Shown: positions 34,569-42,859, numbered from the stretch's first letter. The stretch is 64,000 nt of DNA from Marinococcus luteus (GCF_900106595.1 NZ_FNNC01000001.1:496001-560000), one strand, 5' to 3'. Program-made: numbers and translations. Notes: generated by a model not told the origin, from the sequence alone.

Positions 34569-34904
34569 ATGAACGGAACAAATATTTTTTTAGACGATGT
34601 CCGCCAGTCTCCGGATAATCACGTATTAGTGAAAACAGCGGAAGAATGTATGCGATTACTGCAAAATACGGCTGATGTCAGCCATCTGTCGCTTGACCAC
34701 GATTTGGGAACGAAGTACTTTAATGGTTTTTCCGTCGTGCTGTATTTACTCGAAAAACAAATTATACCTTCAAAAATTACCATACACTCGGCTAATGCAG
34801 TCGGCGGTAAACGGATGTACCGGAGACTGATGGAAGCACGCAAGTCCGGGGAACTTCCCGAACGGGTGAAGATTCTGCACCGGCCGCTTCCATTGAATGC
34901 CTAA
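34569..34904 (+). CDS. Small cyclic-phosphate processing receiver-like protein
   Basis: 111 residues. It begins NIFLDDVRQSPDNHVLVKTAEECMRLL and continues LSLDHDLGTKYFNGFSVVLYLLE, then ITIHSANAVGGKRM. LDD-R, an LDHDLG core and an IHSAN-type strand are typical of the cpREC group (cyclic-phosphate processing receiver domain), a receiver relative linked to nucleotide processing rather than phosphotransfer. It stands alone, not fused to any effector. AAAGGATGGGG lies before the ATG. Function in Bacilli is not established. Confidence 0.75.
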   Translation: MNGTNIFLDDVRQSPDNHVLVKTAEECMRLLQNTADVSHLSLDHDLGTKYFNGFSVVLYLLEKQIIPSKITIHSANAVGGKRMYRRLMEARKSGELPERVKILHRPLPLNA

Positions 34905-34932
34905 AAAGAAGCCTTTCAGGGCTTCTTTTTTA
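34905..34932 (+). terminator. Terminator after the receiver-like gene
   Basis: The stem AGAAGCC / GGCTTCT is followed by TTTTTT. Its right side overlaps the upstream region of the next promoter, an extended -10 TGCTATAAT at 34950-34958. Confidence 0.85.
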
Positions 34933-34983
34933 TATTCCGGGAAAAGCTTTGCTATAATGGACAGGTAAAAGGAGGCACAGTTT

Positions 34984-35274
34984 ATGCAAATACACGTAAC
35001 GGACCGTGCAGCGGAGGCGATCCGCGGGCTCGGGGACAACCAGACGATGACGATTGCCTACGAATTCACGGGCGGATGCCAGGGTCTTCAGGAATTCCAG
35101 CTGCACGCCTCACCGGGTACAACGCCGGAAGTCCGGGCTGCCGACGAAGATACGCTGCACTTGATCGAGCCGGCGCCGGTGCTTGACTATCACCCAACGC
35201 TCAAGTGGCTGCTGAAAAACAAAAATCAGACGATCGCAAACAATATTCATTTGTATGAACACACCGAAGCGTAA
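34984..35274 (+). CDS. HesB/IscA-like protein
   Basis: 96 residues. The N-terminus (IHVTDRAAEAI) and the strand-rich rest resemble the HesB/YadR/YfhF Fe-S biogenesis fold (PF01521). Only one cysteine is present, in TGGCQG, so canonical three-Cys cluster carriage is not supported. AAAGGAGG lies before the ATG. The next gene, an ABC ATPase, starts 12 nt after its stop, so the two are probably co-transcribed. A second relative is at 44962. Confidence 0.5.
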   Translation: MQIHVTDRAAEAIRGLGDNQTMTIAYEFTGGCQGLQEFQLHASPGTTPEVRAADEDTLHLIEPAPVLDYHPTLKWLLKNKNQTIANNIHLYEHTEA

Positions 35275-35286
35275 GGAGGCCAGGCG

Positions 35287-36087
35287 ATGGAGCGTTTAGT
35301 GGATATGAACAACGTCAGCGTGCGGACCAACGGACGGGTCAGGCTGGAAAACGTTTCGTTTTCGCTCAATCAGGGTGAGCACCGGGCACTGCTCGGCTTG
35401 AACGGATCCGGCAAAACCACGCTGCTGCAGGCGATTTTAGGACAGGTATGGGCAACGGAGGGGGAGGTGCACACCTGGTTCGGCCGTCACGGCAGGGTGA
35501 ACATGCAGGATCTCCGCCGGGAAATCGGTATCGTCAGTAACGCGCTGGACGATCAGTACCAGCACCGGGCAGGAGAAACCGCCTTTAATGTAGCCTTAAG
35601 CGGTTATTTTGCGAGTATCGGTATTTATGAGCAGGCACCGGAGAGAATCACCGCACGTGCAGAAAACGCGCTGCACACGTTTGGGGTTTCACAGTACCGG
35701 GACGTGCCGTATGTAGCGCTCTCGCAGGGGGAGAAGCGGCGGGTGATGCTTGCGCGGGCGTGGACGACTGGAGCGAAGCTGCTTCTTCTTGATGAGCCAT
35801 GCACCGGGCTTGATGTAAAGGGAAGGGAAGAGCTGATCGAAGGGCTTGAAGCGTCGCTTAAAAGCCCGGAGGCCCCGACCGTGCTGTATGTGACCCATCA
35901 CCTTGAAGAACTGCCGGGAGCCGTCGAGGCTGCGACGATCATGAAAAACGGACGGGTGCAGGCGGATGGAAAGAAAGAGCATGTCCTGACGGATGAGGAA
36001 ATTTCCACCGCATTTGACGTGAGCGGAAGCATCCAATGGCACGAACAGCGGCCATGGTTTATTACTGGGGGAGCGCCCATACGCTGA
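35287..36087 (+). CDS. ylmA: YlmA-like ABC ATPase
   Basis: 266 residues. Walker A GLNGSGKTTLL near residue 38, signature LSQGEKRRVMLARA, Walker B LLLLDEPCTGLD and switch His in VTHHLEELP. The family is represented by B. subtilis YlmA, a soluble ATPase without a dedicated permease; its role is unknown. AAGGAGG lies before the ATG. A hairpin (ACCGAACA-TAGC-TGTTCGGT, 36090-36109) follows but lacks a T-run. Confidence 0.88.
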   Translation: MERLVDMNNVSVRTNGRVRLENVSFSLNQGEHRALLGLNGSGKTTLLQAILGQVWATEGEVHTWFGRHGRVNMQDLRREIGIVSNALDDQYQHRAGETAFNVALSGYFASIGIYEQAPERITARAENALHTFGVSQYRDVPYVALSQGEKRRVMLARAWTTGAKLLLLDEPCTGLDVKGREELIEGLEASLKSPEAPTVLYVTHHLEELPGAVEAATIMKNGRVQADGKKEHVLTDEEISTAFDVSGSIQWHEQRPWFITGGAPIR

Positions 36088-36192
36088 CGACCGAACATAG
36101 CTGTTCGGTTAGTAAATAAAATTTCAATTACCGTATTAGTTATAAAATTAAAATTCATAATTAAAGAAAATAGAAAAAATCACCAAAAAATA

Positions 36193-36219
36193 AGCCCCTT
36201 CCTAAGACAGGAAAGGGCC
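36193..36219 (-). terminator. Terminator of the oxidoreductase gene
   Basis: The stem GCCCCTTCCT / AGGAAAGGGC is followed, on the minus strand, by a T-rich run. Confidence 0.75.
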
Positions 36220-36230
36220 GAAAAACATAG

Positions 36231-37214
36231 TTATGCCTCGAGCGATGCCACGATTTTTCCGCGTGTATGACCGTCCTGCATATCTTGTAACGCATCCGGA
36301 ATATCACTGAAGCTGACGATCCGGCTGACGGAAGGTTTCACTTTTCCCTGGGAAGCCAGTTCTCCAAGCTCCCGGGCGATAAACCCGAGATCTTTAATCT
36401 GTGCTTCGTCATCGGAGCGGTACACAAATCCAAGTGCCACTTCATGAATGGATGGGGCGAGCGTTTTCGCTACGTAGTGGGAAAGGTCCGGCCATTCCAC
36501 AACAGCAATCAAATGCCCGTTGAAGGCGAGATAATCCAGCGCTTCAGTGGCCGTCTGTTGTCCCACCAGATCAAGAACTGCATCAACGCCGCGGCCATCC
36601 GTCCATTTGTGTACTTCCTCCACAACATTCTCGCTGCGGTAGTCCACCACATGATCGGCGCCCAAGTTTTTGACATAGTCCGCATTTTCGCCCGAGCACG
36701 TAGAAATGACCTTAAGGCCGAGATGTTTGGCGAGTTGGACGGCAAAGCTTCCGACACCGCCGGCTCCGGCCTGAATCATAATCGTCTGTCCGGGACGAAG
36801 CGGAGCCTTCCGATGCAGCGACTGGTAGGCCGTGAATCCGGCTGTCGGCATCGACGCCGCTTCCACATGCGTCAGTCCTTTCGGCACAGATGAAACCACA
36901 TCCGCCCGGGTCGTGGTAAATTCAGCAAATCCGCCGTCTTCCGTCATATTTCCGTGATAATACACTTCATCGCCGACCGACCAATCGGTGACATCCGCGC
37001 CGACTTGATCGACCACCCCGGAAACATCCAGTCCCGAAACATGTGGGAAAGACCATTCCGGGAGAGGGGACGCCATTAATTTATAATCGACCGGGTTTAA
37101 GGCCACGGCGTGTACTTTGATCCGGAGCTCATGAGCTTCCGGATCCGGCATATCGATATCTGCTTCCTCTAACTGGCCGGGGCCTCCGGCTTCATTTATC
37201 ACAAGTGCTTTCAT
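36231..37214 (-). CDS. Zinc-independent MDR-type alcohol dehydrogenase/quinone reductase
   Basis: 327 residues of the medium-chain dehydrogenase/reductase superfamily. It has a GroES-like N-terminal domain (VHAVALNPVDYKL, HVSGLDVSGVV) and a Rossmann fold with QAGAGGVGSFAVQLAKHLG, which binds NADPH. The zinc ligands of true alcohol dehydrogenases are not evident, so it belongs with quinone oxidoreductase-like enzymes. AGGAGG lies before the ATG. It is transcribed opposite to its neighbours with its own terminator. The natural substrate is unknown. Confidence 0.88.
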   Translation of the reverse strand: MKALVINEAGGPGQLEEADIDMPDPEAHELRIKVHAVALNPVDYKLMASPLPEWSFPHVSGLDVSGVVDQVGADVTDWSVGDEVYYHGNMTEDGGFAEFTTTRADVVSSVPKGLTHVEAASMPTAGFTAYQSLHRKAPLRPGQTIMIQAGAGGVGSFAVQLAKHLGLKVISTCSGENADYVKNLGADHVVDYRSENVVEEVHKWTDGRGVDAVLDLVGQQTATEALDYLAFNGHLIAVVEWPDLSHYVAKTLAPSIHEVALGFVYRSDDEAQIKDLGFIARELGELASQGKVKPSVSRIVSFSDIPDALQDMQDGHTRGKIVASLEA

Positions 37215-37353
37215 TCTATCAGCCTCCTGTTCTCCCTATACCTTCCGTCCGCGGGCAAAAAACATCCAAAAAATAAAAACTCCTGCCCGGATGCCTTTAA
37301 CACCTGCTGACCGGGGTCGATATATGAAGTAAAGAGACCAGGAGGGAAACGGC

Positions 37354-37845
37354 ATGTCTTTAGCAAGCGAAAAACATATTTTATTAGAATCCGGAACGAA
37401 TGAGCTCGAAATCGTTCTTTTTTCCATCGGAACCAGCCAATTCGGCATCAATGTGTTGAAGGTGCGTGAAATCATTCATCAGGTGGAGGTTACTCCCGTA
37501 CCCAACCGCCACGAACACGTAAAAGAAATTATCCGGATCCGCAATAAAGTGATTCCGGTGATCGATTTAAAAAAAGTGCTCCATCACGACGGGGCGGATG
37601 ACGACCGGCACGACAAATACATTATCGCAGAGCTGAATCAGGTAAAAGCAGCGTTTCACGTGGAGGAAGTGTCCCGTATCCACCGGATCAGCAACCTTCC
37701 TGTCATTATTTTTTCTTCGCTGGTCACGGCCGATTTGTTTCATAAGGGAGAAAAAGTCGGAGCCGACGCCCAGGTGAGCAATCCCGAAATTAATACACTG
37801 GTAAAAACCATCGACAGCTGCCTCCGTGCCGCATCTGGCCGCTGA
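37354..37845 (+). CDS. CheV with an internal in-frame deletion
   Basis: 163 residues against about 300 for CheV. Residues 1-112 are the CheV-type CheW domain (LLESGTNELEIV, FGINVLKVREII, TPVPNRHEHV, VIPVIDLKKVL, AAFHVEEVSRIHRIS). From there the sequence jumps directly to NLPVIIFSSLVTADLFHKGEKVGADAQVSNPEI, the last third of the CheV receiver. Missing are the end of the CheW domain and the receiver part with the acidic pocket and phosphorylated Asp; the receiver Lys-Pro is Asn-Pro. The frame is intact. AGGAGGG precedes the ATG and a terminator follows. It might still couple receptors to CheA, but adaptation by phosphorylation should be lost. Confidence 0.82.
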   Translation: MSLASEKHILLESGTNELEIVLFSIGTSQFGINVLKVREIIHQVEVTPVPNRHEHVKEIIRIRNKVIPVIDLKKVLHHDGADDDRHDKYIIAELNQVKAAFHVEEVSRIHRISNLPVIIFSSLVTADLFHKGEKVGADAQVSNPEINTLVKTIDSCLRAASGR

Positions 37846-37857
37846 GCCGTACACAGA

Positions 37858-37890
37858 GCCTCTCTGCCACAGGGCAGAGGGTCTTTTTTA
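37858..37890 (+). terminator. Terminator after the shortened cheV
   Basis: The stem CCTCTCTGCC / GGCAGAGGG with a short loop is followed by TTTTTT. Confidence 0.82.
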
Positions 37891-37921
37891 TAAAAAATTC
37901 GGAAAAATTAACAAAAAACCA

Positions 37922-37950
37922 TTGACTGTATTATAACAACGGTGTATAGT
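37922..37950 (+). promoter_or_regulatory. Promoter of the 33-codon gene, with flanking repeats
   Basis: TTGACT-N17-TATAGT. The 9-mer TATAACAAC occurs at 37932-37940 and 37962-37970, exactly 30 bp apart and on either side of the -10, as expected for an operator read on one face of the helix. Confidence 0.8.
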
Positions 37951-37995
37951 TTGAATTACACTATAACAACATTAACGAAAAGGAGCGATTTTAGG

Positions 37996-38097
37996 ATGCG
38001 TCATTTCACAAGATCGAAAGAAGACCGTTATACCCCGGAAGAGGAAAATCAGACGATTCTCGACATGATTAATGACTATCACACCAACACTAAATAA
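37996..38097 (+). CDS. Unknown 33-residue protein
   Basis: A short gene with full signals. It has a consensus-like promoter 45 nt upstream, AAGGAGCG as ribosome binding site 8 nt before the ATG, and a 15-bp terminator stem right after the stop. The product begins MRHFTRSKEDRY and continues with an acidic stretch and an amphipathic helix (TILDMINDYH). It is hydrophilic, with no signal or membrane segment. I recognise no family. Confidence 0.6.
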   Translation: MRHFTRSKEDRYTPEEENQTILDMINDYHTNTK

Positions 38098-38110
38098 CGC
38101 TCACGCCCAG

Positions 38111-38146
38111 AAAAGGCCTCCCGCATACCGTTGCGGGAGGCCTTTT
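38111..38146 (+). terminator. Terminator after the 33-codon gene
   Basis: A perfect 15-bp stem, AAAAGGCCTCCCGCA / TGCGGGAGGCCTTTT. It can work in both directions. Confidence 0.93.
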
Positions 38147-38148
38147 CT

Positions 38149-38160
38149 GTGTTATAACAC
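38149..38160. promoter_or_regulatory. Palindrome upstream of mrfA
   Basis: GTGTTATAACAC is a perfect 12-bp palindrome. It shares TTATAAC with the repeats around the neighbouring small-gene promoter. The mrfA -10 may be the TATAAT at about 38198. Function unknown. Confidence 0.4.
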
Positions 38161-38228
38161 CGAAAACAGCCGGGATAGAAAAACAAACATACATTCGCTA
38201 TAATGGGAATATGCTGAGGTGAGCAATC

Positions 38229-40541
38229 ATGAAAAAACAATCCTTACAGGAGTTAATGCAGTGGATGAAAACTGACGCATCCATTGCGCCCAATATAGAA
38301 TTCTGGCATACCGTGGAGGAACGGCCGGCTAGAACAGCGGCGTTCCCGGAACAGCTGCATGAGCGCCTGCGCGCCGGTCTTGCCGCCCGCGGCATCGATT
38401 CGCTGTACACTCATCAGCATTCGGCGTTTGAAGAGGCTTACGGCCGGAAGGCCAATGTCGTCACCATTACGCCGACTGCTTCCGGGAAAACTCTGTGCTA
38501 TAACCTGCCGGTGCTGCAGACGATCATGGACGAGCCGGAAGCGCGCGCCCTGTATCTGTTTCCGACCAAGGCCCTTGCCCAGGATCAGAAAAGCGAAATC
38601 AATGAATTTATCGAGGAGATCGGCGCTTCCATCAACAGCTACACGTATGACGGCGATACGCCGCCAACCATCCGGCAGTCGATCCGGCGTGCCGGACATA
38701 TTGTCATGACCAATCCGGACATGCTGCACTCGGCCATTCTTCCGCACCATACCAAATGGGTGTCGCTGTTTGAGCACCTGCGCTATATCGTGATTGACGA
38801 AATTCATACGTACCGCGGGGTTTTCGGGAGCCACGTGGCGAACGTCCTCCGCCGGCTGCTGCGGATTGCCCGCTACTACGGGGCAGAGCCGACATTTATC
38901 ACGACCTCCGCGACGATCGCCAATCCGCGTGAACTCGCCGAGACCCTCACCGAACAACCCTTTGAACTCGTGGACAACAACGGGGCGCCGCAGGGAAAAA
39001 AACATTTTGTGTTTTACAACCCGCCGGTGATTAACGAAGCGATGAATATCCGTAAGGGCGTCCTTTCCGAAGTCAACCGGCTCGCCAACACGTTTCTCGA
39101 GCAGCACGTCCAGACGATTGTGTTTACGAAAAGCCGGGTGATGGTGGAGGTCATTTTAAGCCACCTGCAGCATTTAAACAGCAGACAGACCGGCCAGCAG
39201 AGTCTCGTGACCGGCTACCGCGGCGGCTACCTGCCCAACCAGCGGCGGGCCATTGAGGAAGGGCTCCGCTCCGGCGAGATTATGGGCGTGATTTCCACCA
39301 ACGCGCTCGAGCTCGGCGTGGACATCGGCCAGCTGCAGGTGTGCATCATGTCCGGCTACCCGGGCTCGATTGCAAGCGCCTGGCAGCAGGCCGGGCGCGC
39401 GGGCCGGCGCCAGTCCGAGTCGCTGATTGTGATGATCGCAAGCTCCAATCCGATCGACCAGTACATGATCCAGCATTCCGATTATTTTCTGGAGAAAAAC
39501 CCGGAAACGGCGCGCATCCATCCCGATAACCTGATCATTCTCGTGGACCATGTAAAATGCGCCGCCTTTGAACTGCCGTTCCGGGACGACGACACGTTCG
39601 GCGGCGTCGATGTGAGCGACGTGCTTGAGTACCTGTCGGAGGAAAACGTCGTGCACCACCGGGGCTCCAAATGGTACTGGATGAGCGATTCGTTTCCGGC
39701 GCACGGCATCAGCCTGCGCTCGGCCTCGCAGGAAAACGTCGTCATCATCGACCAGACGGTGCCGTCCGCGTCCAAGGTGATCGGGCAGATGGACCGCTTC
39801 AGCGCGATGACCCTGCTGCATGACGAAGCCATTTACATTCACCAGGGCGTGCAGTACCAGGTGGTTTATCTGGACTGGGACGAGAAAAAAGCGTACGTGG
39901 AAGAGGTGCGGGTCGACTATTATACCGATGCCAACATGGCCGTCGAGCTGAAAGTGCTCGAAGAGGATAAAACGGCCGACTACCCGTCCTACCACGCCGG
40001 CTTCGGCGATGTGATGGTGCATGCCAAGGTGACGATCTTTAAAAAAATCAAGCTGACGACGTTTGAAAATATTGGATCGGGAACCGTGCACCTCCCCGAG
40101 GAGGAGCTGCATACGAATGCCTGCTGGATCCATTTTCCCGGGGATACGGTGCGGGAATTCGGGCGCGACACCCTGGAGCAGGCGATGATGGGTCTTGCGA
40201 ATGTCCTCCGGCACACGGCGCCGGTGCGGGTCATGTGCGATCCGTCCGATATTCACGTTGTGCCGCAGATGAAGGCCACGCATTCGGAGCAGCCGACCAT
40301 CTTTTTATACGACCGCTATCCGGGCGGCGTCGGGCTGTCATCCACCATTTTTACCGACCTGCCCGACGTGCTCCGCGACTGCGCCTCGTTGATCGATTCC
40401 TGTCCGTGTCAGGACGGCTGCCCGTCCTGCATCGGGTCGGATATTATGCTGAGCGGAAACACGAAAGCGACCGTGCTCGCATTCATTCACCGGCTTCAGG
40501 CCGAACAGGAGGTGAGTTCAAGCCGTGAGCATGAAAAATAA
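38229..40541 (+). CDS. mrfA: MrfA (YprA), DNA repair helicase
   Basis: 770 residues of the DExH helicase family with a C-terminal DUF1998 zinc region. Motifs: Walker A TPTASGKTL near 80, DEIHTY near 190, ATIANP (motif III), and motif VI QQAGRAGRR. A C-terminal Cys cluster (CPCQDGCPSCIG) near 725-737 should bind a metal. In B. subtilis MrfA and MrfB repair mitomycin C lesions independently of UvrABC. The ATG follows GAGGTGAG. It overlaps mrfB by 17 nt. Confidence 0.93.
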   Translation: MKKQSLQELMQWMKTDASIAPNIEFWHTVEERPARTAAFPEQLHERLRAGLAARGIDSLYTHQHSAFEEAYGRKANVVTITPTASGKTLCYNLPVLQTIMDEPEARALYLFPTKALAQDQKSEINEFIEEIGASINSYTYDGDTPPTIRQSIRRAGHIVMTNPDMLHSAILPHHTKWVSLFEHLRYIVIDEIHTYRGVFGSHVANVLRRLLRIARYYGAEPTFITTSATIANPRELAETLTEQPFELVDNNGAPQGKKHFVFYNPPVINEAMNIRKGVLSEVNRLANTFLEQHVQTIVFTKSRVMVEVILSHLQHLNSRQTGQQSLVTGYRGGYLPNQRRAIEEGLRSGEIMGVISTNALELGVDIGQLQVCIMSGYPGSIASAWQQAGRAGRRQSESLIVMIASSNPIDQYMIQHSDYFLEKNPETARIHPDNLIILVDHVKCAAFELPFRDDDTFGGVDVSDVLEYLSEENVVHHRGSKWYWMSDSFPAHGISLRSASQENVVIIDQTVPSASKVIGQMDRFSAMTLLHDEAIYIHQGVQYQVVYLDWDEKKAYVEEVRVDYYTDANMAVELKVLEEDKTADYPSYHAGFGDVMVHAKVTIFKKIKLTTFENIGSGTVHLPEEELHTNACWIHFPGDTVREFGRDTLEQAMMGLANVLRHTAPVRVMCDPSDIHVVPQMKATHSEQPTIFLYDRYPGGVGLSSTIFTDLPDVLRDCASLIDSCPCQDGCPSCIGSDIMLSGNTKATVLAFIHRLQAEQEVSSSREHEK

Positions 40542-41775
40542 ACTCAAACGAATGAAGACGCATCTGCAGGAAGAGGCCCCGTCCGCTCCCGCTCCTTCCG
40601 AAGAGAAGAGGGAGGAGGCAGGCATTCTGCACCTGGACGAATGGCAAGCCTTTGGGGCGGTGCCGAAACACTACGACGGGGAAACGATTTTAAAACGGAC
40701 CGTCACGTATCCGCTTGACTACACCCACGGCAGCGCCTCATTTGGTGAGCTGTTTACCGTGTTTGAACGCTGGCAGCAGGAGCCCGCGTTTCATCCGCTG
40801 CATCCGGAGGGCCGGCGGCCGGAGGACCTGCTGTTTTTTGACACGGAAACGACCGGGCTGAAAGGGGGGACCGGCACCACCATCTTTCTGCTTGGCGGCG
40901 CCCGGGTATACGCGGACCGCGTCGAGGTGTCGCAGTACTTTCTCCCCGGGCCGGAACATGAAGTGGCGCTGTATCATTATTTTCTGACCGAATGCTATTC
41001 GGCGGAAAACCTTGTCACCTACAACGGCAAGTCGTTTGACTGGCCGCAGGTGCAGACCCGGCATACCCTCGTGCGCAACCAGGTGCCGAAGCTTCCGGCT
41101 TTTGGCCACTTTGATCTTTTGCACGCGAGCCGCCGCCTGTTTGCCGAGCGGCTGGAATCATGCCGGCTTAGCGTCGTGGAGCGGGATATTCTCGGGTTTG
41201 TCCGCCGGGACGACACCCCGGGCTACCTCGCTCCGATGCTTTACTTTGACTACGTGAACGAAGGCCTTCCCGAGTTTGTGACCGGGATCATGGAGCATAA
41301 CGAGCAGGACATTCTGTCGCTGATCACCCTTTACATTGATATTTCCAAACGGATCCTCGCCGACGGCACAAGCGAAAAGCAGTCGCTTGCCGTCGCCAAA
41401 TGGTTTGACCAGCAGAAGGAGTGGACCAAAAGCGCCCAGCACTATACGGCGATGGTCGAAAACGGAGAAGAGGACGGCGAAACGATGCACCGCTACGGCG
41501 TCAATTTAAAAAAACAGCAGCGGCATGCCGAGGCGGTTTCCTGGTTTGAGAAGGTCTGGGAGCGCAACGAGGATTCGCGGTATACGCTCGAGGCCGGCGT
41601 CGAGCTCGCCAAGTGGGAGGAGCACCGGGCGAAAAACCCCGAACGGGCGCTTCTGTACGCTGCAGGGGTCCAGAGCAAGGCCGAACGGGCAGGACTCACG
41701 CTTCCGGCCGGGCAGCAGGCGGACCTGCACAAACGGCTCGAGCGCCTGATGAACAAACGGGGGCGGACGTCTTGA
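40525..41775 (+). CDS. mrfB: MrfB (YprB), exonuclease partner of MrfA
   Basis: 416 residues. The RNase H-like/DnaQ exonuclease domain has DEDD metal ligands in FFDTETTGLKGG (about 108), YNGKSFDWP, and HNEQDILSL. The C-terminal 130 residues look like TPR helices (HYTAMVENGEE, KKQQRHAEAVSWFEKVWERN). It starts at a GTG 9 nt after GGAGGTGA; an ATG two codons later is less well placed. It acts with MrfA in excision repair in B. subtilis. Its stop overlaps the start of ypsA. Confidence 0.92.
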   Translation: MSMKNKLKRMKTHLQEEAPSAPAPSEEKREEAGILHLDEWQAFGAVPKHYDGETILKRTVTYPLDYTHGSASFGELFTVFERWQQEPAFHPLHPEGRRPEDLLFFDTETTGLKGGTGTTIFLLGGARVYADRVEVSQYFLPGPEHEVALYHYFLTECYSAENLVTYNGKSFDWPQVQTRHTLVRNQVPKLPAFGHFDLLHASRRLFAERLESCRLSVVERDILGFVRRDDTPGYLAPMLYFDYVNEGLPEFVTGIMEHNEQDILSLITLYIDISKRILADGTSEKQSLAVAKWFDQQKEWTKSAQHYTAMVENGEEDGETMHRYGVNLKKQQRHAEAVSWFEKVWERNEDSRYTLEAGVELAKWEEHRAKNPERALLYAAGVQSKAERAGLTLPAGQQADLHKRLERLMNKRGRTS

Positions 41776-42329
41776 GGCGCCTGGCCGCGACCGGCTACAA
41801 GCCGGCAGAACTCGGGATCTTCAAAGACGACGCCCCGGAGATTGCCTATATCCGGAAAACGCTCGAAAAGCGGCTGCGGGCCCTGATTGAAGAGGGAAGC
41901 GAATGGCTGATTATTTCCGGGCAGCCCGGGGTGGAATGGTGGGCGGCCGAAGCATGGAACGGGCTGCGGGCGGAGTACGACCATATCCAGCTCGCCGTGC
42001 TCGAGCCGTTTCTTGAACAGGACTCCATCTGGCCGGAGCACGTCCGCACCGCCTATGCGGAGCTGAAGCAGAGCGCGGACTACGTGGATGCGATTTCGAA
42101 GCGCCCGTATGTAAACCCGTCGCAGTTGAAGGCCAAAAACGACTTTATTATCTCCCATACGGATGCCCTCCTGATTCTGTATGACGAGGAGCAGGAGGGC
42201 GTGCCCAGGTATATGCTCGCCTCCGCCGAGCGGCGGCAGCAGAGCGATCATTACCCGGTCTATACGATCGTTCCGGAGGACCTCGAGGAAACCGTGCGCG
42301 AGGAAGCGGAACGGGAATGGGACGGGTAG
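41772..42329 (+). CDS. ypsA: YpsA, SLOG-type nucleotide-binding protein
   Basis: 185 residues. The SLOG/Rossmann-like fold is visible from LAATGYKPAELGIF at the N-terminus, WLIISGQPGVEWWAAEAW, and FIISHTDALLILYDEEQEGVPRY. In B. subtilis and S. aureus YpsA influences cell division, often in connection with GpsB. It begins at a TTG that overlaps the mrfB stop (TTGA), with GGGGG 9 nt upstream; the frame extends further up inside mrfB but without a site. Confidence 0.9.
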   Translation: MRRLAATGYKPAELGIFKDDAPEIAYIRKTLEKRLRALIEEGSEWLIISGQPGVEWWAAEAWNGLRAEYDHIQLAVLEPFLEQDSIWPEHVRTAYAELKQSADYVDAISKRPYVNPSQLKAKNDFIISHTDALLILYDEEQEGVPRYMLASAERRQQSDHYPVYTIVPEDLEETVREEAEREWDG

Positions 42330-42386
42330 GCGCGGGAAGGAAATTGACTTTTTTTATGTATTCTGAAAGAATATAAGCAGATAAAT

Positions 42387-42422
42387 GCGCGGTCGTCCGC
42401 CTGGCAGGCGCCGGCGGCCGCG
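42387..42422 (+). other. GC-rich hairpin in the gpsB leader
   Basis: CGCGG.CG.C.GCC pairs with GGCG..GGCGGCCGCG around a short loop. No T-run follows. A TTGACT at 42344-42349 with a poorly spaced TATAAG at 42372 may be the promoter, so the hairpin would lie in the leader. Confidence 0.45.
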
Positions 42423-42460
42423 AATGTATCATACAAATAAAGCAGAGGTGGTCCTTGCTG

Positions 42461-42847
42461 ATGGAACAGACACAGTTATCTGCCAAAGACATTTTAGACA
42501 AAGATTTCAAAAACAGTGTCAAAGGCTACAACAAAGACGAAGTCGACCAATTTTTAGACATGATTATTCAGGACTATGAACGGTTCGAACAAAAAGTGCG
42601 CGAGCTCGAAGACCAGCTGAACCGCTCACCGGAACAGCGGACAGCCGCGTCGCCGGAGGGGGATTCCCGCTACCAGCGCACCGTGACGTCGTCGACCTCC
42701 ACCCGGTCCGAAAGCGGCGCCGGCAGTACGGACACCGCTTCGAACACCACCGCCGCCGAACCGGCCGCGGGGACAACCAATTACGATATTTTAAAACGGC
42801 TCTCAAACCTCGAAAAAGAAGTATTCGGCAAAAAACTATACGATTAA
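42461..42847 (+). CDS. gpsB: GpsB, cell division/elongation coordinator
   Basis: 128 residues. It has the DivIVA-type N-terminal domain (ILDKDFKNSVKGYNKDEVDQFLDMIIQDYERFE) that binds cell wall synthases, a coiled coil, a long Ser/Thr/Ala/Glu linker, and the C-terminal trimerisation helix (YDILKRLSNLEKEVFG). The linker is longer than in B. subtilis GpsB (98 residues). GAGGTGG fixes the ATG at 42461; two upstream codons can also be read from a TTG. Confidence 0.96.
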   Translation: MEQTQLSAKDILDKDFKNSVKGYNKDEVDQFLDMIIQDYERFEQKVRELEDQLNRSPEQRTAASPEGDSRYQRTVTSSTSTRSESGAGSTDTASNTTAAEPAAGTTNYDILKRLSNLEKEVFGKKLYD

Positions 42848-42859
42848 AGGCGGGGACGC

